From Cryptomeria japonica (taxonomy: Eukaryota > Streptophyta > Pinopsida > Cupressales > Cupressaceae): a stretch of DNA of 64,000 bases. This document shows positions 11,109 through 20,703 of this stretch, piece after piece. The stretch is from positions 477,221,657-477,285,656 of the forward strand of contig NC_081412.1 in the NCBI RefSeq assembly GCF_030272615.1, written 5' to 3'. The position numbers and the translations under genes were made by a program. The notes beneath the pieces were generated by a model. It searched no databases. It was not told where the DNA came from and saw nothing but the letters and a program-made list of their open reading frames with translations. How positions within the stretch are numbered: the stretch's first letter is position 1; each line of letters begins with the position of its first letter.

Positions 11109-12383
11109 TGTAATGCATGCTATAATTCATCTTCAAATAAACAAAGCTATCAATTAGAAACACCAGGGAAATCACGAATCCCTGTCTAATTAACAAATCT
11201 AACAAACTAGACAATGAAATAATGCAATCATCAAGAAAAACAGGAATTAAGAATGAAATCAATTCAAATAAAACTCCCTATTCCAAGATGTGCATATTAC
11301 TTCCATTGCTCTTCTTCTCTTTGTGGTATGATGGCTCTTAGATATTGCGCTGGTAACCTGCAAGTGACACAAAGATTCGAAGTTCGTGATCGTTGAAAAT
11401 GGAGATTGGATGCTCAATTTATAGAAAATTGGAGAAGATTGATTGAAAGGTGGAACAGAATGATCAAGAGGTGTAAACTCAGGTGAGCTCAAATGCAATT
11501 TGATAGTTGAACTATTGATTGTAGGAGTGGAACTCAATAGATTGAATAGATTAAAGGAGTCAACTGATTGATGAAAGAGTTAACTGAAGGAAGAAAAAGA
11601 ATGATTGGAGGAAATAAAGAGGATGACACAGAGAGCTAAATTTAGAAAAAGCTAACTAAAGGATGGAAATAGAAGTTGGAGAGATAAATGATTTAATTAA
11701 TTAATTTAGCATGTGCTTGCATTTAGATTTAAATTATTAATTTAATCTTTGCATGAGATATTATTCAAATAATTGAATTTATTAATTCAATTTAGCCTTT
11801 GAATATATTTAGAACTTGACTTTGATTTTCAATTTGATTTTTGAAATCATGCACATGTGATGAATTTGGAAGAAATTAGAAGAATATGAAATTAAATGAA
11901 ATTTGAATTTGGGGATTTGGAATTGGAAGAATTAATTAGCTAATTAAATAATTTAAAGAAACTATTTAATTATTTAGAAATGGAATTTAATTAAATAATA
12001 AAGACTATTTAATTTAAAGGATTTAATCACAATTAATTAAATAATAAATATTTAATTAATATTTAGAAGAGGGTTGAATGATTAGATGATTAGAGATAGA
12101 AATTGAGTAATTAGTAATTTATTTAAATAATGAAGATTATTTAAATTGGGAAATTAATCAGAGTTAATTAAATAATAAATATTTAATTAATATTTAGAAA
12201 ATGATTAAATGATGAAATGATGATAGAATAGGAAATAGAATAATTAATAAGATGATGAGGAAATATGAAATTAGAAGAATTTAGAAGAATAAGTTTAATT
12301 GACTTAATTAAATAATAAAGATTATTTAATCAATTAGAGGAATAATTAGTACATGATCAATGAGACATTTTTAGGTGTCTACA
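11109..12383 (-). repeat. Element B 3' LTR
   Basis: 1,275 bp. In element orientation it starts TGTAGACACCTAAAA and ends GCATTACA. It matches 28889-30172 along its length. On the minus strand it contains a TATA box CTATAAATTG (11414-11423 on the plus strand), the likely U3 promoter. The part from 11700 to 12350 is very AT-rich with repeated TTTAATTA/AATTAAAT blocks. The other LTR carries about 17 extra bases of such repeat near 29473. Confidence 0.93.
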
Positions 12384-12397
12384 TTTGCCCCTCTTTG
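12384..12397 (-). promoter_or_regulatory. Element B polypurine tract
   Basis: The minus strand reads CAAAGAGGGGCAAA directly before the 3' LTR start TGTAGACACC. The same tract precedes the 3' LTRs of A (33842-33856) and C (57521-57534). It is the expected primer for plus-strand DNA synthesis. Confidence 0.85.
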
Positions 12398-12642
12398 AGA
12401 CAAAGTCGGAATGACATTGTTTCAAAGAAAATGGAAAATTTTGCCCCAGTATGCCTTGGTATTGCTATGTAGTGTAAATATGCCCCCTCGGAAAAGGTGG
12501 TCGAAAAATTCAAAAATTGAGACCATTGTTTCGATACCCGTGTAAGGAACCAGCGTATGAAATTTCAGTTCATTTCGAGATCATTTGAGTAGGCTACAAG
12601 TTGTTTGAAGCTGGCGGGGACCACAAGCGTCAAGGTGTCGTA

Positions 12643-12668
12643 AAACCCTAATTTTGAGCTATAAATAG
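12643..12668 (+). promoter_or_regulatory. Promoter of the element B PMD gene: telo-box and TATA box
   Basis: AAACCCTA (12643-12650) is a telo-box, a motif common upstream of plant housekeeping genes. It is followed by CTATAAATAG (12659-12668), a strong TATA box. The PMD start codon is 92 bases past the TATA box, allowing a transcript start near 12690-12700. Element C has the same pair in the same order on its minus strand (57187-57220). The promoter lies about 260 bases inside the element from the 3' LTR and points away from it. Confidence 0.72.
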
Positions 12669-12759
12669 ATAATTCTAGGTTTTTATTTGCTCATTTGTGA
12701 TTTGGTAGTTCTTTGGTTTCTTTGCAATTTTTGTGCCTGTTTCTGAGTTTTTGGTCATC

Positions 12760-15153
12760 ATGTCTAGTTATAGAGCTCGATTGTACTTGTCAAACCGAGT
12801 ACGTTCATTTCAGAGACCTCCTGAGACTAGCGACATGGTATTTTTCATTGCTTTCCCCTAATTTTTTCCTATTTTTATGCCTTTTTTCCAAAAAAAAATC
12901 ATGATCACTTTTTGCTATGCATTACGCAAGCGCTTGTCGACTTTTACGCATTAGTGCTTAGTGTACTGCATTCGTTGTAAATGTTACGCATGTGTCGTAA
13001 GCGTCACACATTAGCTATATCATGCCCAATTCGTGTATATCATTACACATAAGTGTTATTTGTCACGCATGCGCTCATTGTGTCACACATTAGCTTCAAT
13101 CGTCACGCAAGAGCCATATTTGTACCGCATAAGTCATAACTATTATGCATTCGTTGTAAATGTAAGTTTTTGTCATGCATTTTGAAAATATTTTAAGTTT
13201 ATCTGGATCCGACATCTGATATTTTGATCATTTTCTCATTTGCAGGAGAACATCAGAGTGTTATACTGTCGACAGAGCAGGCCTAGTGGACTTGATCTTC
13301 GAGCTGACCTACCAGATGATGAGATTGAGCATATTCCTCAGCTTGGTCTTTACCATGTATTGTATTTGCTAGAGGTTACGGCCAATAGGGCCATGATTAC
13401 AGCTTTGATAGAGCGGTGGCACTCAGAGACGTGTTCATTTCATCTTCCGACTGGTGAGGCATCCATTACCTTAGAGGATGTATGGCGTATACTGCGTATT
13501 CCCATTCATGGTGAGAGGGTTATATATGACCATGACGATGGCATTGCTGGACTATGTACACTTTTTGAGTGTGAGATTCAGGATTTACAGATCAGTGGCC
13601 GTTATGAGATCCCTTGGGCCCAATTAGACTATGATGACCTGACCATTGTATTATGCGGTATTGTTGGTGGTTTACTGATACCTGATCGACGAGGTCATGG
13701 GTTTCCAGTTGGATGGGGCAGAGTGCTCCATGATATGATTGTGCATCATCAACTATATGCTTGGGGTCCTTGTCTACTCGCCATGTTGTACTATCAAATG
13801 CATGGTATTATGTATCTGGGATACCGTTCTATCAATTGTGGTGCTACTTTGCTGCAGACATGGGCATGGGAGAACATTTCTATTTCTAGGCTTGTTGTTC
13901 ATGTAGATTTGCAGCCTGGTGAGCCTTATGCTTTCAAGTATACAACAGGTATCAGACACAGGGGTTCGGGGAACTCCTTGTACTGGAGACATCAGTTGGA
14001 TATATCACATCATTTCATTTGGAGACCTTACTTAGATTGCCCCGGTTGGCCTGATGATGTAGTGCACTTGTCTTTCTGCCGTCAGCAGAGATATCTTATT
14101 GGTAGGACCTTTGAGACTCAACGGATCATAGAGATGTATTTTCCTGGATGTGTTCTTAGACAGTTTGGTGAGGTACAGGTGACACCTGTGGTTACTGCAT
14201 ATTTTGCTCATGTATCTCGTGAGGTATTTGATTGGGGTGTGTATATTCAGCCACATGTTACCTCTGCTAAGTTTGATTCATTGCAGCCATTACTTTGGGG
14301 TTGGGGTTGGGGTAGGGGTGGAGTGGATCCAGGGATGACAACAGAGTATGATGCATGGTTTGCTAGGCACAGGCCAGTGCCTTTGACTAATCCTGTTGTT
14401 TCGATTATAGCACAGCAGATTCGCCATCCTAGACAGCAGTTGAGGATAGATGCAGGGGAGAGAGCCAGAGGAGATGGAGGAGATGGGGAAGGAGGTGGTG
14501 GAGATGGTGGAGATGATGGAGATGGGGGAGGAGGTGGTGGAGATGAGGATATAGACATTGGTGGAGACACTGAGTCTATTAGTATTGAGGACAGCGATGA
14601 TTCCTCAGAGTCATTGAGTAGTGAGGGTGGGGATGATGATGATGATATGCCAGAGTTGGAGGATGCACTTGCCGCAGAGGGTGGGATAGGAGAGGTTGGT
14701 GATGAGGATGAGCTGCAGACTCTTAGAGTGTGGGTGCAGAGCTTGGAGGATGAGGTTTCTAGACAAGATATTGAGCGAGAGACCTATCGTGCAGATTATC
14801 ATACCCTAGAGGCAGAGTGAGTGCATCTTCAGTGGGAGAGAGATGAGGCAATGCGACGATGTCAGATTACTATGGATGCCTTTGATCAGCTTTTTAGAGT
14901 AGGTACATATGCACGTGACGAGGGAGAGAGATATTTCATTGCTGCGCAGGAGGCTATTTATTATAGACAGGCATATGAGAGAGCCATCCTTGAGGGTCAG
15001 AGAGAGCCTAGCTTCAGTGCATTCATGAGGAGGAGATCGAGTAGATCTACTTCACGACAGACTAGCAGTGGTGGTGTTATGGGACCACCTCGACATCCTA
15101 GGGCAGGATCTAGTGGACAGGATCCACCTGCTGATAGAGGCAGTGTTGGTTGA
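12760..15153 (+). CDS. Element B antisense plant mobile domain (MAIN/MAIL-like) gene, two exons, one in-frame stop
   Basis: Proposed model: exon 1 12760-12837 (26 codons, starting MSSYRARLYL), intron 12838-13245 (GTATTT...TTTGCAG, 408 bp, phase 0), exon 2 from 13246. Residues of about 40-390 form a plant mobile domain (PF10536 type): RWHSETCSFHLPTGEASIT, EDVWRILRIPI, GGLLIPDRRGHGFPVGWGR, TLLQTWAWE, QQRYLIGRTFETQ. Then come a Gly/Asp-rich acidic linker (about 14450-14660), a coiled-coil-like Glu-rich segment (14700-15000) and a Ser/Arg-rich tail. A TGA at 14818-14820 interrupts the frame after about 550 residues; the same frame continues to 15153 and matches C (53834-54157), so the stop is secondary. 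PMD proteins MAIN/MAIL1 act in the nucleus in gene expression and transposon silencing. Here the gene is convergent with gag-pol and inside the element. Function in the element is unknown. Confidence 0.83.
12838..13245 (+). other. Predicted phase-0 intron of the element B PMD gene
   Basis: The donor ATG|GTATTT follows the exon 1 open frame and the acceptor TTTGCAG|GAG precedes exon 2, keeping frame. A polypyrimidine-rich stretch precedes the acceptor (ATTTTGATCATTTTCTCATTTGCAG region). The intron contains the YACGCAW array (12918-13190). Prediction from sequence only; no transcript evidence. Confidence 0.68.
12918..13190 (+). repeat. YACGCAW motif array in the PMD intron of element B
   Basis: About a dozen degenerate copies of YACGCAW, often followed by AG or CG, occur at roughly 18-30 base intervals: TTACGCAAGCG, TTACGCATTAG, GTTACGCATGTG, GTCACGCATGCG, GTCACGCAAGAG, ATTATGCATTCG and others. 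Variants are mostly CG to TG or CA, as expected from CpG decay. The same motif on the sense strand of gag occurs in the gag leader of B (28075-28215 and 28612-28770, complementary orientation in plus coordinates). Confidence 0.75.
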
Positions 15154-16680
15154 TCATGTTATCTGAGCCTTCGGGCTTATTTATTGTATTCACACACATT
15201 ATAATTTTTGAGTTATATATAGCATGCGGTTTTTTATGGAAATGATCTATGTATATTATTTTTGCTTTCCATGTATGATTTATATGATGTTATGAGTTGT
15301 ATAATGCATATCTACTAGAATTCTATATGATTCTAAATGCAATGATAGTACATGTATGTAGTAATGATGTAATGAAATCTAAAATAAATGCAAATGAACT
15401 CTATAATGAAATGCAAATGAACTCTATTATGAATGCAAATGAACCTTATTATAAATGCAAATGAACCTTATTATGAATGCAAATGAACTCTATTATGAAT
15501 GCAAATGAACTCTATTATGAATGGTTTTTTGTATGATAATGGTTGAATCCATTTTGACTCAGATACACTTTGAAGAAATGTTAGTGAGATGGTAGAGAGA
15601 AAAATTTGATGATAGAAAGAATGTTAGAAAGAAAGCGACTAGCTAGAAACCAACAAACTATCAATAAGCAAATGAGATGAAGATGATAATGAAATTGAAT
15701 GAATCATGAACCTGTGTCTCATATTTTATTGCGTCAATATATATTCATCACTGAGCCTTATTATTGAATCAATGGAGCTTAGCACATTAGGGTATAAGGA
15801 ACCAAGATGCAAAGATATCTCATTGTAGAAACCAACGCGTAGCAGACAAGGAGTGAACCCTCCATTCTGGGAATTGCGTTAGGGGTTGAGGTATGTGTGG
15901 TGATTTCACCTTGACGTGAAGGCTCTTATCACAGACACCCACTAGAGCAATTTCCCTAGAATTTCATCGGTTCACACCACAAACAACAAACAAAGAAAAA
16001 GATAATGCTCATCATAGCTCCTCTAGTTACTTTTGGACATCCTTGAGTAGCATAGAAACAATATCTGTCGCCAAATGATAAAAAGATAAAGACTGACCCG
16101 GACAAAATTTAGTAGCTATACTGACCTTGTGCCTTCATTCTCAGTTGTTTGATGTGATGGTTGATAATGTCTGATCTCAGAAAGTTGCGGACCCCGTTTA
16201 AGACTGACCTATCTAATTTCAAGTGTATCCTCTTCTGTTTAAGACAAGATAATGATCACGTTGATATGGATATGATACGATTGATAAGATAGTTTGATCA
16301 GTTGATTGCAGATGTTTAACTGGATAGTTGTATCCTTTGTTAACTTCGTGTGAAGTGTTTGCTGGATATCTGCTAAGGTATTTGTTTCTTACAAGACATG
16401 TTATTGCAAGTTTTTTGATTGATTGATTTTCGATTTTTAGTTCTTTTCCAAGAGCTTTTTCGATGTTTTTGGATTATGTAGGTAGATTTTTGAATGTTTT
16501 TGTTTGATTTTTTTTTTTTCAGGATCATATATGAATGTTTTTGGTTGATCTTTTCAGAATTGTATTTGAATGTTTTTGGTATTTTAATTTTTTTCATTGT
16601 TTTTGGTATATTTTTTCAGGACATTATACGGATGTTTTTGGTTGATTTTGAGGTTTTCAATGTTGTTTTTTGGACTTTTT
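15154..16680. repeat. Region 3' of the PMD gene in element B, with AATGCAAATGAAC tandem repeats
   Basis: No gene recognised. From about 15385 to 15525 there are about six tandem copies of a 22-base unit AATGCAAATGAACTCTATTATG with small variants. From 16480 to 16660 there are irregular T-rich repeats (GAATGTTTTTGGT). This is part of the gap between the convergent PMD and pol reading frames. Confidence 0.65.
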
Positions 16681-17131
16681 CAAGACTTTATCTGATTTTT
16701 TGGATTTTTTCAGGACTTTATCTGATTTTTTGGATTTTTTCAAGACTTTATCTGATTTTTTGGATTTTTTCAAGACTTTATCTGATTTTTTGATTTTTTC
16801 AGGACTTTATCTGATTTTTTGGATTTTTTAAAGACTTTATTTGATTTTTTGGATTTTTTCAAGACTTTATCTGATTTTTTGGATTTTTTCAGGACTTTAT
16901 TTGATTTTTTGGATTTTTTCAAGACTTTATCTGATTTTTTGGATTTTTTTAGGACTTTATTTGATTTTTTGGATTTTTTCAAGACTTTATTTGATTTTTT
17001 GGATTTTTTTACGACTTTATCTGATTTTTTGGATTTTTTCAAGACTTTATCTGATTTTTTGGATTTTTTCAGGACTTTATCTGATTTTTTGGATTTTTTC
17101 AAGACTTTATCTGATTTTTTGGATTTTTTCA
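16681..17131. repeat. 30-bp minisatellite, about 15 copies
   Basis: Fifteen head-to-tail copies of CAAGACTTTATCTGATTTTT followed by TGGATTTTTT; variable positions are A/G at base 3 and C/T at base 12, and one copy is a base shorter. The lack of stops gives long repetitive open frames on both strands (KKSKKSDKVL-type on minus), which are by-products of a unit length divisible by three. It lies in the element B interval between the convergent genes. Confidence 0.95.
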
Positions 17132-18263
17132 GTTATGCCCCCAGTGTGCAGACCCGTATGACATGATGATCTATAGAATGCATGTGGAGACAAAGAAATT
17201 TTTGACATGACCTATGTGAATGCAATATGCAGGATGAAGATGCACTTCCTATTCGAACAAGGTTGACTGTCTTTGTTTTTTAGCATTTGTAATACACTGA
17301 TTGAAAATGAAGGTGCAAAACATTTCATAGATAAGCGGTCAATTGATCTCTAAGACCCTTCGGAACATTCATCTCAACACACTTAGTGACTAGGATTTAC
17401 AAATGGAGACGCGGAAAACTTCCCCATTGGTTCTTGAAACTTTGATCTTCTTTTGCCCATGTGTGTGCAGATGAGTTAATTCCTGCTCTTGTGTTCACTA
17501 AAGATCCTTAGCATCCTATATGACTAGCTACATGGTTTTTCTAACTTCAAAAGCATCCCGAATAGAGCCTCGCTGCCAGCAAGCCTTGAGAGCTCTGATG
17601 AGGTTATAGACTGTAATTTCTCAAATATTGCTCCATTGCCAATAGGCGTTCATATCCCTGATGGAGTTACTAGCATGTTCCCATAGTCAAGCTTTTTATC
17701 GTATTGGTATACATGATATTTCAGTTATATATCATTGCTCTTTTTGCCTTTAGATGGATATTTGGCATAGCTCTTTTTATTTTTATTTTCTTACCTTGAC
17801 TTGTAAGTAATGAAACCTACTTGGGTGTGACAATTACAACAGCGTTGAAGTAGAATTTTAGATTTTTTACTAGTCATATGATGAACTAGGTGTCTAGAAT
17901 GAATTAGAGATCTCGTTAAGGTGTAAGATGTAGCAATTGATAGATTTTGGGTTACCAAGTCTCAAATAGTGAAATCACTACCCAACCATAAGTAAAACGT
18001 TGTCGCAAGGTAATGTTGAGAATGAATGACTTTAGAACCCCAAAGACTTCATGTCCGAATATCTAAGAAAGGCGATGACCCTTGTTTTCTTTTCAGGATG
18101 CAAACGAATGATAAACTCGAACAGTTGCCTTGTTTTATTTGATGCTTCTATGTGAGAATGCAGAACTTTAAGAATGTGATGCATTTGAAAAATAAACTAT
18201 ATGTAATGCAGTGTTTTAAATGATATGATATGCAATGCGGAAAGTAAAACCTAAACTACACAG
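17132..18263. other. Element B noncoding region 3' of integrase
   Basis: About 1.1 kb without a convincing gene. Short reading frames are broken and have no similarity that I recognise. It lies downstream of the integrase C-terminus on the minus strand. Confidence 0.5.
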
Positions 18264-19634
18264 CCCTTAGGTGTAATACCGCTTAAGATGCATGTTGTTC
18301 ATAGGGTTAGAGATTGGATTTCCCTCCAAGGTAGCCAAATGATAGGCACCATTGCCTATGACCCTTGTTATAATGAAAGGACCTAGCCAATTAGGTTCGA
18401 ATTTCCCTAGCCTTTCTCATTTTGCTAAGTTCCTGACTTGAAAGCTTCGTGGGCGGACCCTTTTATTATAGCTTCGCCTCAGTCTATTTTGATATCCTTG
18501 TAAATGATTGAATGTTGTTTGTCATTTTTCATCAAGGGTTTCTAGTTCTTGCAACCTCGCTACCCTGTAGTCTTCTTTTGATATAATGTTTTGTAAGGAT
18601 ACTCTTAGAGACGGTATTTCTATTTCAATGGGGAGTATCGCTTCTGTACCATAGACCAAGGAATATGGTGTTGCTCCTGTAGTGGTGCGCACTCCTGTTT
18701 TGTAAGCCCAGAGAGCAAGATTTAGTTGGAGATGGCAGTCTCGTCCTGTGTCATTGACTACTTTCTTAAGAATTTTCAATATTGTTTTATTTGTAGCCTC
18801 TGCTTGTCCATTACTTTGTGGATAATATGGCATGGCAAATCTCTGTTGTATGTAAAATTTGTCACACAATTCTTTAACTTCCTGGTTTTTAAATGGACGC
18901 CCGTTATCTGTAACAAAGCACATTGGAACTCCGTTTTTACATATAATGTAGTTGAGCATAAATTTTGATATCTGCTTTCCCATAGTGTATGTTAAAGGAA
19001 TTGCCTCAACCCATATTGTAAAGTATTCAGTGGCTGTCAAGATAAACTTGTGGCTGTTGGATGAAGTAGGGTTGATTCTACCTACGAGATCTAATCCCCA
19101 TTGTGAAAATGGCCACGGTGATGTGATGGGTTGAAGATCTTGTGCTGGTGCATGAATAAGGTCTCCATGCATTTGGCATTGTTTACACTTCTGTACATAC
19201 TTGTAAGCATCTTTTTCCATGGTTGGCCAGTAATAATCAGTTCTCAGCAGTTTCTTTGACAATGGCGGACCGCTTTAGTGAGCCCCACAGATTCCATCAT
19301 GGACTTCTTTTAAAGCAAGGTGTGCTTCATTCTCATCCAGACATCGAAGAAGAGTTCCATTGAAACCCTTTCTATACAGAGTATCAGCTATGATGGTGTA
19401 TCTAGGTGCTTGACGAATAAAGGTCTTCTTTTGATTTCTGGACAGATCTGGTGACATGTATTGGGTATTCAAATATGTATATATTTCATTGTACCAAGGT
19501 GATTCTGGTCCCACAATTGCACATACATAGTCTGATAGGGGGGTCTCATATGTAGGTAGCATTAACTGTTCTATGATAAACTCAAACTGAGTTTCATTAG
19601 CAGGCATATTCAGAAGAGACCCTATTGTTGCCAT
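18264..19634 (-). pseudogene. Element B integrase
   Basis: The N-terminal spacer (from MATIGSLLNMPANE) leads to an HHCC zinc module: H-x-x-x-x-x-x-H in VHDGICGAH and CKQC in VQKCKQCQMHG. The core has all three catalytic residues: D in WGLDLVGRI, D in VTDNGRPF, E in NGQAEATNK. The C-terminal part is readable to about 18264 with a WLGPFII (GPY/F-type) motif. A TAA (about 19263) splits the zinc module, and a TGA follows LDEK at 18522; element C has a TGA at the same codon, whereas A keeps CGA. Otherwise this is the most intact integrase here. Confidence 0.87.
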
Positions 19635-19642
19635 TGCATCTG

Positions 19643-19906
19643 CTACATTGTATTGTAATCATCATTGACCTGGTTCACAATCAACTGCAAATCACCATAG
19701 ACCTGTAACTCTTGTATTTTCCATTGCACAGCTATACGAAGTCCTATGAGGAGAGCTTCATATTCTGCCATATTGTTGGTGCATGGGAAATTGATCCTAA
19801 ATGACTTAGGTATAACATCCCCTTGAGGAGTAATGAAGACAATACCTGCTCTGGATCCGTGATTTGTATATGATCCATCAAAGTACAACTTCCATACAAC
19901 TTCCAT
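19643..19906 (-). pseudogene. Element B second (plant/archaeal-type) RNase H
   Basis: The protein KLYFDGSYTNHGSRAGIVFI...NNMAEYEALLIGLRIAVQWKIQELQVYGDLQLIVNQVNDDYN shows the RNase HI catalytic set: Asp in FDGS, Glu in AEYEAL, Asp in YGDLQ, and a candidate last Asp in VNDDY. It follows the degenerate gypsy RNase H, the arrangement known for the Tat lineage. An 11-base tandem duplication (ATGGAAGTTGT twice, about 19882-19905) shifts the frame just before YFDGS, so the upstream frame runs on in the wrong register. The domain itself is otherwise open and all four acidic positions are kept. Confidence 0.82.
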
Positions 19907-20703
19907 AGTATTGAGGTAGTTAGTGTAAACACAGATTCGTCTGGAAATTCTATCAGCAATGGGTGACTATCTTGTATAGGAGCCTCTGCTAATTGATCTG
20001 CTATGATTTGTCCTTTGATAGCTTTTATGTCTATGTATTCTATATCAAACTTGCTCAAGATCATAACCCACTTAGCCAATCGCCTGATCAATGTTGCTCT
20101 GCTCAATAGGTATTTGAGTGGGTCAAACTGTGTAATGAGTTGTACCTTATGACTCAACATGTAGTGTCTGAGCTTTTGGGATGCAAAGATTACTGCTAAG
20201 CAAGCTCTCTCTATGGGGGTGTAATCAAGCTCATAGTCGATCAGAGTCCTACTTATATTATAAATGGCTCTTTCTTTTCCATTTTTGTCATGCTGTGCCA
20301 ATAGAGCTCCCAGAGCTGAGTTTGTTGCTAATACGTACAACAATAGAGGTTGTCCTAGAATAGGGGATATTAACACTGGTGTGTTCAAAAGATACTCTTT
20401 TAGAGCTTGGAAAGCTTCCTGGCATTGTTCTATCCATTTAAAAATAACTCCTTTCTTGAGTAAATGATGGAATGGGTGACACTTATGTGCCAATTGTGCT
20501 ATGAATCTCCTTATGGATTGCAATCTCCCTTGTAACCCTCTGAGTTGTTTAAGTGTTGATGGAGGTTGCATATCAATGATTGCCTTGACCTTGGCAGGGT
20601 CTATTTCAATTCCTTTGTTTGATACTATAAACCCTAATAGTTTACCTACTGTTATGCCAAACACACATTTCTTTGGGTTTAATCTGACATTATATTGTTC
20701 CAA
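19907..20703 (-). pseudogene. Element B RT thumb/connection and degenerate gypsy RNase H
   Basis: One open frame from EQYNVRLNPKKCVFGI (RT palm end) through the thumb and connection (QPPSTLKQLRGLQGRLQ, IRRFI) to the gypsy RNase H. The position of the first catalytic Asp reads LLLYVLATNSALGALLAQ, so Asp is absent, as in A and in contrast to element D (HTDAS). The conserved RNase H tail YELDYTPIERACLAVIFASQKLRHYMLSH and the tether LAKWVMILSKFDIEYIDIKAIKG are present. The frame then passes into the frameshifted second RNase H at the 11-base duplication. Confidence 0.83.

Noticed and set aside
11259-11537. 92-codon minus-strand frame found again at 29039-29317
   Set aside because: It lies in the two LTRs of element B, overlaps the U3 TATA box, and is duplicated only because LTRs are copies.
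16770-17102. Minus-strand 110-codon frame of KKSKKSDKVL repeats and plus-strand LYLIFWIF repeats
   Set aside because: Both are by-products of a 30-bp minisatellite whose unit is a multiple of three; no start context or non-repeat coding sequence.
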